Of a stretch of DNA of 64,000 nt, positions 8,745 to 17,611 are shown in pieces. A model generated the notes under the pieces. The model was not told the origin of the DNA and ran no database searches. It saw nothing but the letters and a program-made list of their open reading frames with translations. The stretch is from Ilyomonas sp965199845 (GTDB lineage: Bacteria; Bacteroidota; Bacteroidia; Chitinophagales; Chitinophagaceae): assembly GCA_965199845.1 (NCBI GenBank), contig CBDATZ010000042.1, positions 496,001-560,000 on the forward strand, read 5' to 3'. Position numbers and translations under genes: made by a program. Every line of letters starts with the position of its first letter. Position 1 is the first letter of the stretch.

Positions 8745-9593
8745 ATGGCAAAGTTTGACCCGATTATCCATGTAGAGGATGATGGTATGTCTACACCTGA
8801 GATTGGAGTCTGGGGTTTGCAGAAGTATAAATTAATGGGCGCTTACTGTGATATTTTCACAAGTGGAATGAAGAATAACTGGGAGCAACTTATTTACATA
8901 GATCTCTTTGCGGGATCTGGATATGCAAAAATTAAAGACGACAATAAAATACTTAAAACGTCAAGCTTAATAGCAGCTTCTATAGCAACTCCTTTCACAA
9001 AATATGTGATAAGCGAGTTTGATAAAAGTAAAATAGATGCGCTTCAAACGCGTTTTGATAGAGAGTATAAAGATTTAAGTAACAAAACTGTATTTATACA
9101 AGGAGACTCAAACAAAAATATTGATCGCATTATAGAAGAGATACCTAAAGAAAGTAACGCACTACGATTTTGTTTTGTTGATCCTTTTTCTTTAAATCTG
9201 GAGTTTGAAACTATAAAGAAAGTTGCGGCAATTGGTAGGGTTGATTTCCTTATTCTTCTTGCTTTACAAATGGATGCAAAAAGAAACTTTCATAATTATA
9301 TAAATCAGCAAAGCGATAAAATAGATAAATTTATTGGTAACGTTTCTTGGAGAGAGCCTTTTAGAAAAGGAGAAATTGCACAACATAAATTCATTCAGTT
9401 TTTAGCTGATAGCTATGACAAGAATATGCAGCAGCTAGGCTATATTGTTAATCCGAATCTTAAATACAGGGTTAAAAACAATGAGGCTAACTTAGGTCTA
9501 TACTATCTAGCATTTTATTCGAAGAATGAAAGAGGCAACGATTTTTATCAGAAGGTTGAGAAGTATCAAACCATTCAAACAAAATTGTTTTAA
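8745..9593 (+). CDS. tcmP: three-Cys-motif partner protein TcmP
   Basis: 282 residues, the usual size of TcmP. It has a Rossmann methyltransferase-like core: YIDLFAGSG (residues 51-59) matches the SAM-binding motif I and FVDPF (144-148) takes the place of the DPPY motif. The family is defined by genomic pairing with a three-Cys-motif protein, and that partner follows 2 bp downstream. Biochemical function is not established for the family; TcmP pairs are often carried on phages and islands. The pairing here makes the assignment firm. Confidence 0.88.
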   Translation: MAKFDPIIHVEDDGMSTPEIGVWGLQKYKLMGAYCDIFTSGMKNNWEQLIYIDLFAGSGYAKIKDDNKILKTSSLIAASIATPFTKYVISEFDKSKIDALQTRFDREYKDLSNKTVFIQGDSNKNIDRIIEEIPKESNALRFCFVDPFSLNLEFETIKKVAAIGRVDFLILLALQMDAKRNFHNYINQQSDKIDKFIGNVSWREPFRKGEIAQHKFIQFLADSYDKNMQQLGYIVNPNLKYRVKNNEANLGLYYLAFYSKNERGNDFYQKVEKYQTIQTKLF

Positions 9594-9595
9594 TT

Positions 9596-10333
9596 ATGGC
9601 ACAATCACATATCGAATGGACCGAGATGACTTGGAATCCCGTGACGGGTTGCACTAAGGTGACAGCAGGTTGCAAGTATTGCTATGCAGAAGTAATGGCG
9701 AGACGGCTTCATGCAATGGGAGTTGAAAAGTATAAAAATGGTTTCAAGGTTGCCATGCATTCTAGTGCTTTGCAGATTCCTTATGGCTGGAAGAAACCGA
9801 AAGTGGTGTTTGTAAACTCGATGAGTGATTTATTTCACCCTGAAGTGTCATTGGAATTTATTCAGCAGGTATTTCAGGTAATGAATGAAAACCCGCAACA
9901 TACCTTTCAGGTGCTTACCAAAAGGTCGGAAAGATTAGCAGAGATACATACTGAGTTGAACTGGACGGATAATATTTGGATGGGTGTATCGGTGGAGGAT
10001 AGCCGGGTGACGCATCGGATAGATGGTTTACGGGGAACAAATGCAAAGGTGAAATTTTTGTCGTGTGAGCCTTTGATTGGAGCCTTGCCTAATATGGATT
10101 TGACTAATATTGATTGGGTGATTGTGGGTGGTGAAAGCGGACGGAAACCAAGACCTATGGACGAAGATTGGGTATTGGATATTTTAGACCAATGCCAAGC
10201 AAGTGGTACTAAGTTTTTCTTTAAACAATGGGGCGGAACCAATAAGAAGAAAACCGGAAGGTTGCTGATGGAAAGAACTTGGGATGATATGCCTGTGAGG
10301 GAAGTGGGAAAGAAAGTTTTTTTACAAGTATAA
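9596..10333 (+). CDS. DUF5131 / phage Gp37-Gp68 family three-Cys-motif protein
   Basis: 245 residues. Three cysteines in GCTKVTAGCKYCYAE (C19, C26, C29) could hold an Fe-S cluster as in radical-SAM-like proteins. Downstream blocks typical of the family: VFVNSMSDLFHP, FQVLTKRSERL, IWMGVSVED, FLSCEPLIG, WVIVGGESG and FFFKQWGG. It begins 2 bp after tcmP, so the two are translated from one message. Spore-photoproduct-lyase-like chemistry has been suggested from fold similarity, but the substrate is unknown. Confidence 0.9.
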   Translation: MAQSHIEWTEMTWNPVTGCTKVTAGCKYCYAEVMARRLHAMGVEKYKNGFKVAMHSSALQIPYGWKKPKVVFVNSMSDLFHPEVSLEFIQQVFQVMNENPQHTFQVLTKRSERLAEIHTELNWTDNIWMGVSVEDSRVTHRIDGLRGTNAKVKFLSCEPLIGALPNMDLTNIDWVIVGGESGRKPRPMDEDWVLDILDQCQASGTKFFFKQWGGTNKKKTGRLLMERTWDDMPVREVGKKVFLQV

Positions 10334-10353
10334 ATATTTGTTTCTTTTGATTT

Positions 10354-10761
10354 TTAACGTGAGAAAAATCTATCTGATTCGACTGAGATATATGGTCTTT
10401 TTTGGTCTGTTGAATAATAAAAGTCTATAGTAAAATCGTCATTGTCCCCTTCAATTAAAATCTTAAATTCGGAAAGATTAAATTTGAAATCTTCCTTCTT
10501 TGAAGTGTCTAAGCAGTAAATGTCTTTAATAAAAACAAGTTCGGTTTTATATATGCTTAATGGTATTTCCTTGATATTATTTCGTAAGCCAAATTGTAGT
10601 ATTAAATTACTTGGATTTTTTGATGTATTTATTTCAACCAGATAAACTGCAATTTCTTTAGCTTCTTGTGGATAAAAAGTATCATTTGCAAAGTCATCAG
10701 GAAGTTTATACATGCTTATGACATTGACATCTTTTGTGAGTGTAAATTTCTTTACTTTCAT
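10354..10761 (-). CDS. hypothetical 135-residue protein downstream of TIR gene
   Basis: No family recognised. 135 residues, mostly predicted beta strands, acidic (many Asp/Glu in DTSKKEDF and EGDNDDFTIDFYY). No signal peptide or membrane segment. It begins 27 bp after the TIR gene stop on the same strand, so it is the last gene of the restriction-TIR operon. A partner, sensor or inhibitor of the TIR protein is possible by context only. It ends convergently 20 bp from the DUF5131 stop. Confidence 0.6.
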   Translation of the reverse strand: MKVKKFTLTKDVNVISMYKLPDDFANDTFYPQEAKEIAVYLVEINTSKNPSNLILQFGLRNNIKEIPLSIYKTELVFIKDIYCLDTSKKEDFKFNLSEFKILIEGDNDDFTIDFYYSTDQKRPYISVESDRFFSR

Positions 10762-10788
10762 TAGATAGAAATTTTTTTGTAAAAAGTA

Positions 10789-11304
10789 TTACCATCGATT
10801 GTAATTACCAAAGTTTCCTCTACTAATCACTTCTAGAAATTCTTTTACCTGTTTATGGTAATTAGTAATTGTGAAGCTCGCTGCTGGCTTCAATTCTTTA
10901 TGATCATCAAAAAACTTGAATAAATTCCTTTCATCGTTTAGTTTTAGCAATTGTGTGGGATTATGAATAAAGCCTATATTTTGGTAATTAATAGGAGGCA
11001 TAATAAAAGGAATTACATTTTTATTTAGTACCCAAGCAGCACCCATCTCATTCAGACAAACTTCGCTACGCTTATAGTTTTCTGTAATGATCTGTATAAC
11101 TGCAGTTGATTTCTGCAATTTTATTTGAATTGCTTTCCTAAAATCTGACCCCGACTTAATGCCAGTATCTTCATTTGAGGTATAGAATATTCTACTTCTA
11201 GGAATTCCCATACCAATAATAATTATCTTCTCCATAAAGGGAGTTACTAACCATTCGTCTTTACTTGAATGACTTATGAAAATGGTTCTTGATTGTACTG
11301 CCAT
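10789..11304 (-). CDS. TIR-domain protein
   Basis: 171 residues, almost all one TIR domain: IFISHSSKDEWLV (residues 8-20, first strand and SHSSKD loop), SGSDFRKAIQ, TAVIQIITENY and SEVCLNEMGAAW with the likely catalytic Glu86 of NAD-cleaving TIRs. No separate sensor domain is attached, so sensing would come from a partner. It lies between the 51-residue protein (stop 12 bp upstream) and the 135-residue protein on one strand. Standalone TIRs next to restriction genes usually belong to anti-phage systems; NADase activity is inferred from the conserved Glu. Confidence 0.85.
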   Translation of the reverse strand: MAVQSRTIFISHSSKDEWLVTPFMEKIIIIGMGIPRSRIFYTSNEDTGIKSGSDFRKAIQIKLQKSTAVIQIITENYKRSEVCLNEMGAAWVLNKNVIPFIMPPINYQNIGFIHNPTQLLKLNDERNLFKFFDDHKELKPAASFTITNYHKQVKEFLEVISRGNFGNYNRW

Positions 11305-11316
11305 AATGGTTGAAAG

Positions 11317-11472
11317 TTATTTCTTTTTGTTCTCTTTTACAAACATACCACTCGTGTATTTGTCGTAGAACTCGAAGAGGTACTCGATGCGTTTAGTTTC
11401 GTTGGGGACGGTAGCAGAAGTCCACGGTTTTAACTTGTTAGACTGTGGAAGTTGATACTTTGTTTGGTTCAT
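11317..11472 (-). CDS. 51-residue protein coupled to the restriction gene
   Basis: The ATG at 11472-11470 overlaps the TAA of the restriction-methylase (11474-11472) by one base, a classic translational coupling. The 51 codons read MNQTKYQLPQSNKLKP at the start, then RIEYLFEFYDKYTSG, ending in a basic ENKKK tail. It has amphipathic character, no membrane segment, and no family I recognise. Its stop lies 12 bp before the TIR start. The coupling on both sides argues that it is real and functions with these neighbours. Confidence 0.6.
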   Translation of the reverse strand: MNQTKYQLPQSNKLKPWTSATVPNETKRIEYLFEFYDKYTSGMFVKENKKK

Positions 11473-14400
11473 TATTGACTTTCTATAATATTAATTTCTT
11501 CTTCGTTTAGACTATACAATTCATAAACAAGCTTATTTAGCTTATCGTCAGTATAGTTGATTCGGTGTTGTAATTGTTCAAGCTTTTCGGGTAAGGTCGT
11601 TTGTTGTTTTTCTTTGTTTAAATGAAGAATGGTATCAACCAGCTTAATAATTTCTTCTTTTATCTTTTCTTCTGTTTTATCAAATTTTACTTTTATGGAT
11701 AGTTGCTTTATATAAATAATTTTTAGGCGATAGAATCCACCTTGTACTTTATCGCAAATGTTTATTAATTGAAATTTAGATACAGCAGAGTTCAAAATGC
11801 CTAACAAGTATTTGTCACTTGATTGAATTAGCTGCATATTGTCATTGCCATAAAAGCAGTTGTTATCAAAAGCAAATGAAGCAACAGTGGAACTGATTCC
11901 AGGCCATAAAATTTTCTCTTTTTCAAACTCCTCATAATAATCAATAGTATCTTGTATTTCATACCATTGATAAGCACCTGGTTTTCTACCTTTCCATACT
12001 TCGCCATTCCAATCTTTTGGCTTTGGCATTAGTTGTTCTTTGAACTGGCTTAAATGGTTTTTTATTGCAGGATAGTTGTTGATGTTGATTCCTCTTTTTG
12101 TGAACAACAGATACTTGTTGCTTGCTGGTTCCATGTATCGTTTAATATCTCGTCCGGCTAAGAAAGACTTTATTATTTCTTCACTCTTTTTGTCTTCTTT
12201 AATCAATTGTTGTTTGGTTTCTTCATCAATGACAAAGGCTTCGTTTAAGCCCGTTAATACACCGCGATAGATTTTGCCTTTTACGTATTCGCCTAAGGGA
12301 ATGCCGGTTTGTTGCAGCTTCTTTAGCAGTTTGCTGTTTGGTTTTGCTACCGAGATTCCAGCCGCTATCCTGTAAGGAAGAAATGGCGGCGGGTTGCTGA
12401 TTGGTTTCGATATAGTTGTAAAGACTGTTGAAGGACAGGGTTTTGACATCAGTAACAAAGAAGCCAGATGGCTTTGCGCTTTTTGGCGAGGCAAGGATGA
12501 TGCATGGATAAGTAGTGGCAGATTGAAAGACAGGCAAGTCGCCAAAGTCAATGATGCTGTGAAGTTGCTGATCCTTCATGTACCGGCGAAGGGGTTCGCC
12601 ATAGTTGGCGCGCATCCATTTGTTGGCGACGATGATGCCGAAATAGCCGGACGATTGTAAAAGGCTGATGCCACGCTCGAAGAAGTAGCTGTAAAGGTCT
12701 GCTATGCCGTGGTAGACCTTGTACTTTTTAGCAAAGTAAGGTTTGGATGCGCCAAGCATTTCCTGCCTTACATAAGGAGGATTGCCAATGACTATGTTGA
12801 AGCCACCGCTTTTGAAAACCGTTGGAAAGGCCTGCTGCCAGCTAAAGGGTTTGATACTCTTTTCAGTGCCTGGTTCGAAGTTGAACTCGCCGTCGTAGAA
12901 GTCGAGGTCGATGAGGCTGTTGCCGCTTTTTATGTTGTTATCTAAGGTGGGCAGGACGCGCTCGCCGAAGGATATTTCGGCGGTCATGCTGCTTTGGGTT
13001 TCGCCTTCCATGCACTTGAGCAGAAGACTAAGCTTGGTGACTTCGACAGCCTGCGTGTCGATATCTACACCGAAGATGTTGTTGGTGAGAATTTTCTTTT
13101 TAAGAGCGGTAGTGAGGTTGCCGTCGGGCGTGAGCGGAAGCTTGCTGCGTTGTTTGATGGCGGCTTCGCGCCCTTTTGTGGGCAGGGTGGTATCGGCAGC
13201 GGTTTCACTGAACTTAATAAAGTCTGGCTTGTAGTATTCGAGATGCCAGTTGAGCAAGAACTGGTAAGCACCAATGAGAAAGCTACCGCTGCCACAGGCA
13301 GGATCGACAATGGTGAGCTTTGCGACGGCTTCGGGTGTTTTGCCTTCTACCAGTTTACCTACGGTTTGGGCAACAATATACTCTACAATGTACTGCGGGG
13401 TATAGTAAACTCCGCCTGCTTTGCGGACTTCGGGCTTTTCTTCAATCTCTGCTTTGTGACGGCTGCTTAGCTTGATTTGTTTGCCAAGGAACTGCTCGTA
13501 GGCACTGCCGAGAATTTCGACACTTAGTACGCTGAACTCGTAGGGAGAGGCAGGATAATAAAGATCGGTAATGACAGACTTGATGACCTTGTTGTCGATG
13601 ACGAGGGCCCGGCTGAGCTTGTCGCGCTTGAAATCGAAAAGACCGGAGTTGTATTTGTCGTCGGCTTCTTTGAAATAGGTGAAGAGGGAGGCGTAAAAGT
13701 TATCGCCTTTGAGGGCGGTTTTCATGCGACCATATTCTTCAACACCTCTATCCTCGGCAATGCGGAGGAAGATGATGCGGTCGAGGGTTTGCTGAACGGT
13801 GAAGTTCAACTCGTCCTCAGTAAAGGCTTCGTTGCGCAGTGCAATGTTTTGGGCTAACTGGATGCGCCAGCCATCAAGGGACTGGAGGAAGTCTTTATCT
13901 ACTGTGGTGGTGCCGCGCTTGGCGCTATCGCCTGCGATGTATTGGTCGAAACTGCCTTTGAGGACGCGCTCTTTGGAAAAGGTATTCCAGAGGAAATCGA
14001 ACTCGGTGAGGTAGTCTTTATAAGTGAGGTATTTGATGCGCGCGATGGAGGCTTTGTCTTCGGGCTTGGGCTTTTTGTTGCAGTCGTAAACGGCGAGTTC
14101 TTCGAAATCGGTAAGGAGGGAGATGGGAAGCTTGGCACTCCATGCATAGCGCCTGACCTGGTAGGCAGGAACAATGTCGGTTTTTACCGCAACACTTGGC
14201 CTTTTGGCTTCGACGAAAAAGAGACGCTTGCCGCCGGGCAGACGGAAGGAATAGTCGGGTGCTTTGGTGGCACTGCCGACTTTTACTTTGTCTTCATGGA
14301 TGACCTCGCGGTAGGCTTCGGCGTAGCCTTGTGAATTATCGACATCCCAACCAAGAGCTTTGAAAAAGGGATCAATGAAATCGCGGCGAACGAGGGTTTC

Positions 14401-14493
14401 GTTGTAGCTGGCGTTCTTGTAGGAAGTGATCTGTTCGCCGAAACGAATGGTTAGTTCTTCGATCTTTTGGTAAGCTTCGTTTTTAGTGTACAT
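11472..14493 (-). pseudogene. type IIG-like restriction-methylase (Eco57I-type), one-base frameshift
   Basis: A single protein that would both cut and methylate DNA. The start is the ATG at 14493; an in-frame ATG at 14565 adds a poor extension. In order: nuclease motif PDYSF with FVEAK (about residues 79-97), helical linker, methylase motif I VDPACGSGSF, NIFGVDIDTQAVEV, motif IV IGNPPY, IDFGDLPVF, then a specificity domain starting at IPLGEYVKGKIYRG. One extra A (T run at 12342-12345) shifts the frame inside LGSK|PNSKLL. Removing it gives an intact 1006-residue protein, the normal size. It may be a real mutation or a sequencing error. First gene of the TIR operon. Confidence 0.88.
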
Positions 14494-14554
14494 GTGGCTT
14501 GGTGAATAGAGTGGTAAATATAAGGGAAGGTTGATAACGTTGAGAGCAGTTTCC

Positions 14555-14646
14555 GCATGGCGCAAAAGACGCCACAGGCTAAAGCCGCCAGCGAGTTTGA
14601 TTATAGTGTATGCGTTGTTGGCGGCATGGCGCTAAAGGCGCCACAA
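14555..14646. repeat. two copies of a short palindromic repeat
   Basis: GCATGGCGC, AAAG and CGCCACA recur at about 14555-14576 and 14624-14645. Each contains a GGCG/CGCC inverted repeat around an AAAG loop, like a REP-type palindrome. They lie just upstream of the restriction gene start. Confidence 0.5.
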
Positions 14647-14689
14647 CATATGCGGCATGACGGCGAGCGGTTTAGGGATGTAAGTCTCA

Positions 14690-14767
14690 TCACCTCGCCA
14701 CAATCACAACCTCACTCTTTTCCATTCCTTCCACTTCAGCAGTTATCGTAATCATTCCCTTTGCTTC
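14690..14767 (-). pseudogene. GH2 glycosidase C-terminal remnant, part after the IS
   Basis: The C-terminal 25 codons of a GH2 (beta-galactosidase-like) enzyme: EAKGMITITAEVEGMEKSE, ending VVIVAR and TGA at 14690. They join exactly to the piece at 17433-17560 once the IS21 element and one copy of its target duplication are removed, giving AIIQPEAKGMITITAEVEG across the junction. The gene is a fragment even without the IS. Confidence 0.75.
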
Positions 14768-14976
14768 CTGGATATTTCGCTGATAATGACCAATAGATAT
14801 TTCGGGAATAGGGTCAACGGTTCCGTGGTAAACTGACCAGTGGATTCCGGCGCAAATTGACCACTTCAATTACCGCGGATTCCGCGGCAAACTGACCACC
14901 CTTTCAAAGTGATTGTGACCACTGTGTAAGCAACCTATTTTTAGTTGTCAGCTATAAGAAGCTGACACTACAAAGT

Positions 14977-16521
14977 ATGGCAAACACACCGATCAGCATG
15001 AGTAAAATCCGTCAGATCATTCGCCTCTATACACAAGGAACCAGCCGGCTTTCTATTGCAGCCTGGACGGGCGTATCGCGCAATACCGCCAAGAAGTACA
15101 TACAAGCATTCCAGGACTCCCGTTTTACGTTCGAAGACATCAACCGGCTCACTGACAAAGAGCTCGACGACCTCTTTGGAAAGAGTGATGAAAAGCCTCC
15201 TGATCCCCGTTTGTTTGATCTTCATAATCTCTTTCCCCATGTGGAAAAGGAACTGAAGCGCAAGGGAACAACAAGACTTCTCTTATGGCAAGAATACATG
15301 AAGCAGCATCCCAAAGGCTTTCAGTACACACAATTTTGCTTTTACTATAACCAGTGGAAAGCGCAGGTGAACCCGGTCATGCATATAGAGCACAAAGCCG
15401 GTGACAAGATGTTTGTTGACTTTGCCGGCGAGAAGCTTTCAATCGTTGACAAGAACACAGGGGAAGTAAAGGACGTTGAAGTCTTCATCGCCATTCTGGG
15501 TGCCAGCCAGCTGACTTATATCGAAGCTGTCATGACGCAAGGGAAAGAAGACCTGATTCCAGCCTGCGAGAACGCCCTGCACTTCTATGGTGGCGTGCCG
15601 CTGGCTATCGTTACCGATAATCTAAAGTCAGCCGTTACCAAGAGCAGCCGCTATGAGCCTACCGTCAACGAGTCGTTTGCTGATTTTGCAGACCACTATT
15701 GTATGGCAGTTCTTCCTACCAGAGCCTACCGTCCCCGGGATAAAGCGCTCGTAGAAGGAGCTGTCAGGATCATGTACACGCGCGTTTATACGCTCATCCG
15801 ACAAAGCATTTATTACAGTTTGGAAGAGCTTAATACAGCCATCAAAGCAGCCCTTGAAGTGCATAACAACCAGCCTTTCAAGGGGCGCCATTACAGCCGC
15901 AGAGAACAGTTCGAAGAAGTAGAAAGGTCGGTGTTAGCTCCATTGCCTGTTCTTCGCTATGAATTTAAAAAACAGATGCACGCTACGGTCATGAAGAACG
16001 GGCATGTTTGTTTGGGTGTGGACAAGCACTATTACAGTGTTCCTTACCGCTTCATTGGTAAGAAAATAAAGCTGCTCTACTCGCGCTCTTCCGTTGAAGT
16101 CTTCTACCATTATGAACGTATTGCTGTACACAAGCGAACGAAGTGCCCTTATGCTTACACGACAGACAAGGAACACCTGGCTTCCACTCACAAGTTCATG
16201 GCAGACTGGACGGCAGAGCACTTTATTGAATGGGCAGCTTCTATCCATGAAGATGTGAAGCTGTATATCGTAAAGATACTGGAGCGCAAGCAGCATCCTG
16301 AACAGGCTTATAAATCCTGCATGGGTGTGTTGAGCTTTAGCCGGAAAGCAGGCAGTGAAAGGCTGATCGCCGCCTGCAGGAGGGCGCTGGACTATGGTGT
16401 CTATAACTATAAAACGATCCAGACCATCCTTGAAAAAGGTATGGATTTACTGAACGAAGACACAGGGACTTCAAAAATGCCATCACACGACAACATCCGG
16501 GGAAAACAATACTACCGATAA
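14977..16521 (+). CDS. istA: IS21-family transposase IstA
   Basis: 514 residues, normal for IstA. N-terminal helix-turn-helix (about 8-45, LYTQGTSRLSIAAWTGVSRN), then the integrase-type catalytic core: Asp in MFVDFAGEKL, Asp in AIVTDNLKS, and Glu in DKALVEGAVR (DDE triad). The C-terminal beta domain has HYYSVPYRFIGKKI. It is followed by istB 27 bp downstream. The reading frame is intact, so the element may still move. Confidence 0.96.
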   Translation: MANTPISMSKIRQIIRLYTQGTSRLSIAAWTGVSRNTAKKYIQAFQDSRFTFEDINRLTDKELDDLFGKSDEKPPDPRLFDLHNLFPHVEKELKRKGTTRLLLWQEYMKQHPKGFQYTQFCFYYNQWKAQVNPVMHIEHKAGDKMFVDFAGEKLSIVDKNTGEVKDVEVFIAILGASQLTYIEAVMTQGKEDLIPACENALHFYGGVPLAIVTDNLKSAVTKSSRYEPTVNESFADFADHYCMAVLPTRAYRPRDKALVEGAVRIMYTRVYTLIRQSIYYSLEELNTAIKAALEVHNNQPFKGRHYSRREQFEEVERSVLAPLPVLRYEFKKQMHATVMKNGHVCLGVDKHYYSVPYRFIGKKIKLLYSRSSVEVFYHYERIAVHKRTKCPYAYTTDKEHLASTHKFMADWTAEHFIEWAASIHEDVKLYIVKILERKQHPEQAYKSCMGVLSFSRKAGSERLIAACRRALDYGVYNYKTIQTILEKGMDLLNEDTGTSKMPSHDNIRGKQYYR

Positions 16522-16548
16522 TTTTTTTTGACAATCAAACAATCAATT

Positions 16549-17298
16549 ATGAACGCAAACACACTGGACAGAATCCGCAAATTAAAGCTCTTCGGCATGT
16601 TCCGGGCTTTTAAGACCAGCCTCGAGACTGATGGGCTCAACAAGTATACGATCGATGAGATGATCGCTTTTCTGGTAGAAGCCGAATGGGAAGACAGGCA
16701 GAACAGAAATACAGAGAGACGGCTCTCCAATGCTCACTTCCGCTACAAAGCTTCTGTGGAAGAGATGTACTACCAGGCTGACCGCTCTCTTGACCGCAAC
16801 CAGATGGGAAGGCTGGCTGAATGCAACTTTATCAACAAGAAAGAAAATGTGCTCATTACAGGCAGCACCGGCATAGGCAAAAGCTATATTGCGTCCGCCA
16901 TTGGTCATCAGGCTTGCATCAGTGGCTACCGGGTGCTGTATGCAAGTACACCAAAGCTCTTCGCTAAGCTCAAGATGGCAAAGGCTGATGGTTCTTACAT
17001 GAAAGAACTTACCCGTATCGAGCGGCAGCAGCTTCTCATCTTAGACGACTTTGGCATACAGCCTTTTGACGCACAAAGCCGGGCAACGCTGATGGAAATC
17101 ATTGAAGACAGACATGGCAAGGCATCGATGATTATTACCTCTCAGCTGCCGGTATCGAAATGGTATGAAGTGATCGGAGAACAAACCATCGCTGATGCCA
17201 TTCTTGACAGGATCATCCATGATGCGCACCGGCTGGAACTGAAAGGAGAATCGCTGAGGAAAAAGAAACAAACAATGCAGGAGGTAGAAAAGGAATAA
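16549..17298 (+). CDS. istB: IS21-family helper ATPase IstB
   Basis: 249 residues from the ATG at 16549. A TTG at 16528 would add seven residues but is less likely. AAA+ ATPase: Walker A GSTGIGKSYIA (about 108-118), Walker B LLILDDFG (about 165-172), then SQLPVSKWYEVIGE and an arginine-finger region DAILDRIIHDAHR. It helps IstA choose targets. Intact and of usual length. Confidence 0.96.
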   Translation: MNANTLDRIRKLKLFGMFRAFKTSLETDGLNKYTIDEMIAFLVEAEWEDRQNRNTERRLSNAHFRYKASVEEMYYQADRSLDRNQMGRLAECNFINKKENVLITGSTGIGKSYIASAIGHQACISGYRVLYASTPKLFAKLKMAKADGSYMKELTRIERQQLLILDDFGIQPFDAQSRATLMEIIEDRHGKASMIITSQLPVSKWYEVIGEQTIADAILDRIIHDAHRLELKGESLRKKKQTMQEVEKE

Positions 17299-17432
17299 AG
17301 TTTAACAACAAAGAAGAAAGTAACTATTTTTGATAACCGCTTACACAGAGCATTACCCGATCACTTTTTGCCAGCATAACCACTGGTCATTTTGCCACGG
17401 AATACCCTGGTCAACTTCTACGGAATATACAG

Positions 17433-17560
17433 GCTTCCGGCTGAATGATAGCCAGACACTTTCCGCGAAACGTGGTGTGTGAAGGTTGTTGGAAGCTTTG
17501 TGCATCATCGGGGCTCGCGTTGGCGGTGGCTTTGATGATGGCGCTGCCTTCGACAGAGAG
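17433..17560 (-). pseudogene. GH2 glycosidase remnant, part before the IS
   Basis: Readable on the minus strand as VEGSAIIKATANAS, DDAQSFQQPSHTTF and RGKCLAIIQPEA, matching the last beta-sandwich of GH2 beta-galactosidases. A frameshift lies just upstream (an NNGTTVH piece is in another frame) and nothing more of the enzyme remains before the coupling-protein stop at 17612. The remainder of the fragment is at 14690-14767. Confidence 0.7.
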
Positions 17561-17611
17561 TGGACGGTGGTGCCGTTGTTGGGGGAGATGCGCAGAGGAT
17601 GCAGAGATTGA

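Larger units (their letters stand above)
14768..17432 (+). mobile_element. IS21-family insertion sequence
   Basis: Ends: CTGGATATTTCG on the left and, on the other strand, CTGTATATTCCG on the right. Both are followed by several imperfect repeats of a TTCCG..G..AA.TGACCA unit, the multiple transposase-binding sites usual at IS21 ends. GCTTC flanks it on both sides (14763-14767 and 17433-17437), a 5-bp target duplication within the 4-8 bp range of the family. It carries istA and istB intact. Insertion was into a GH2 gene remnant. Confidence 0.88.

Noticed and set aside
12394..14334. Several plus-strand open frames inside the restriction-methylase region
   Set aside because: They are mirror frames of a GC-richer gene whose minus-strand translation has clear nuclease and methylase motifs.
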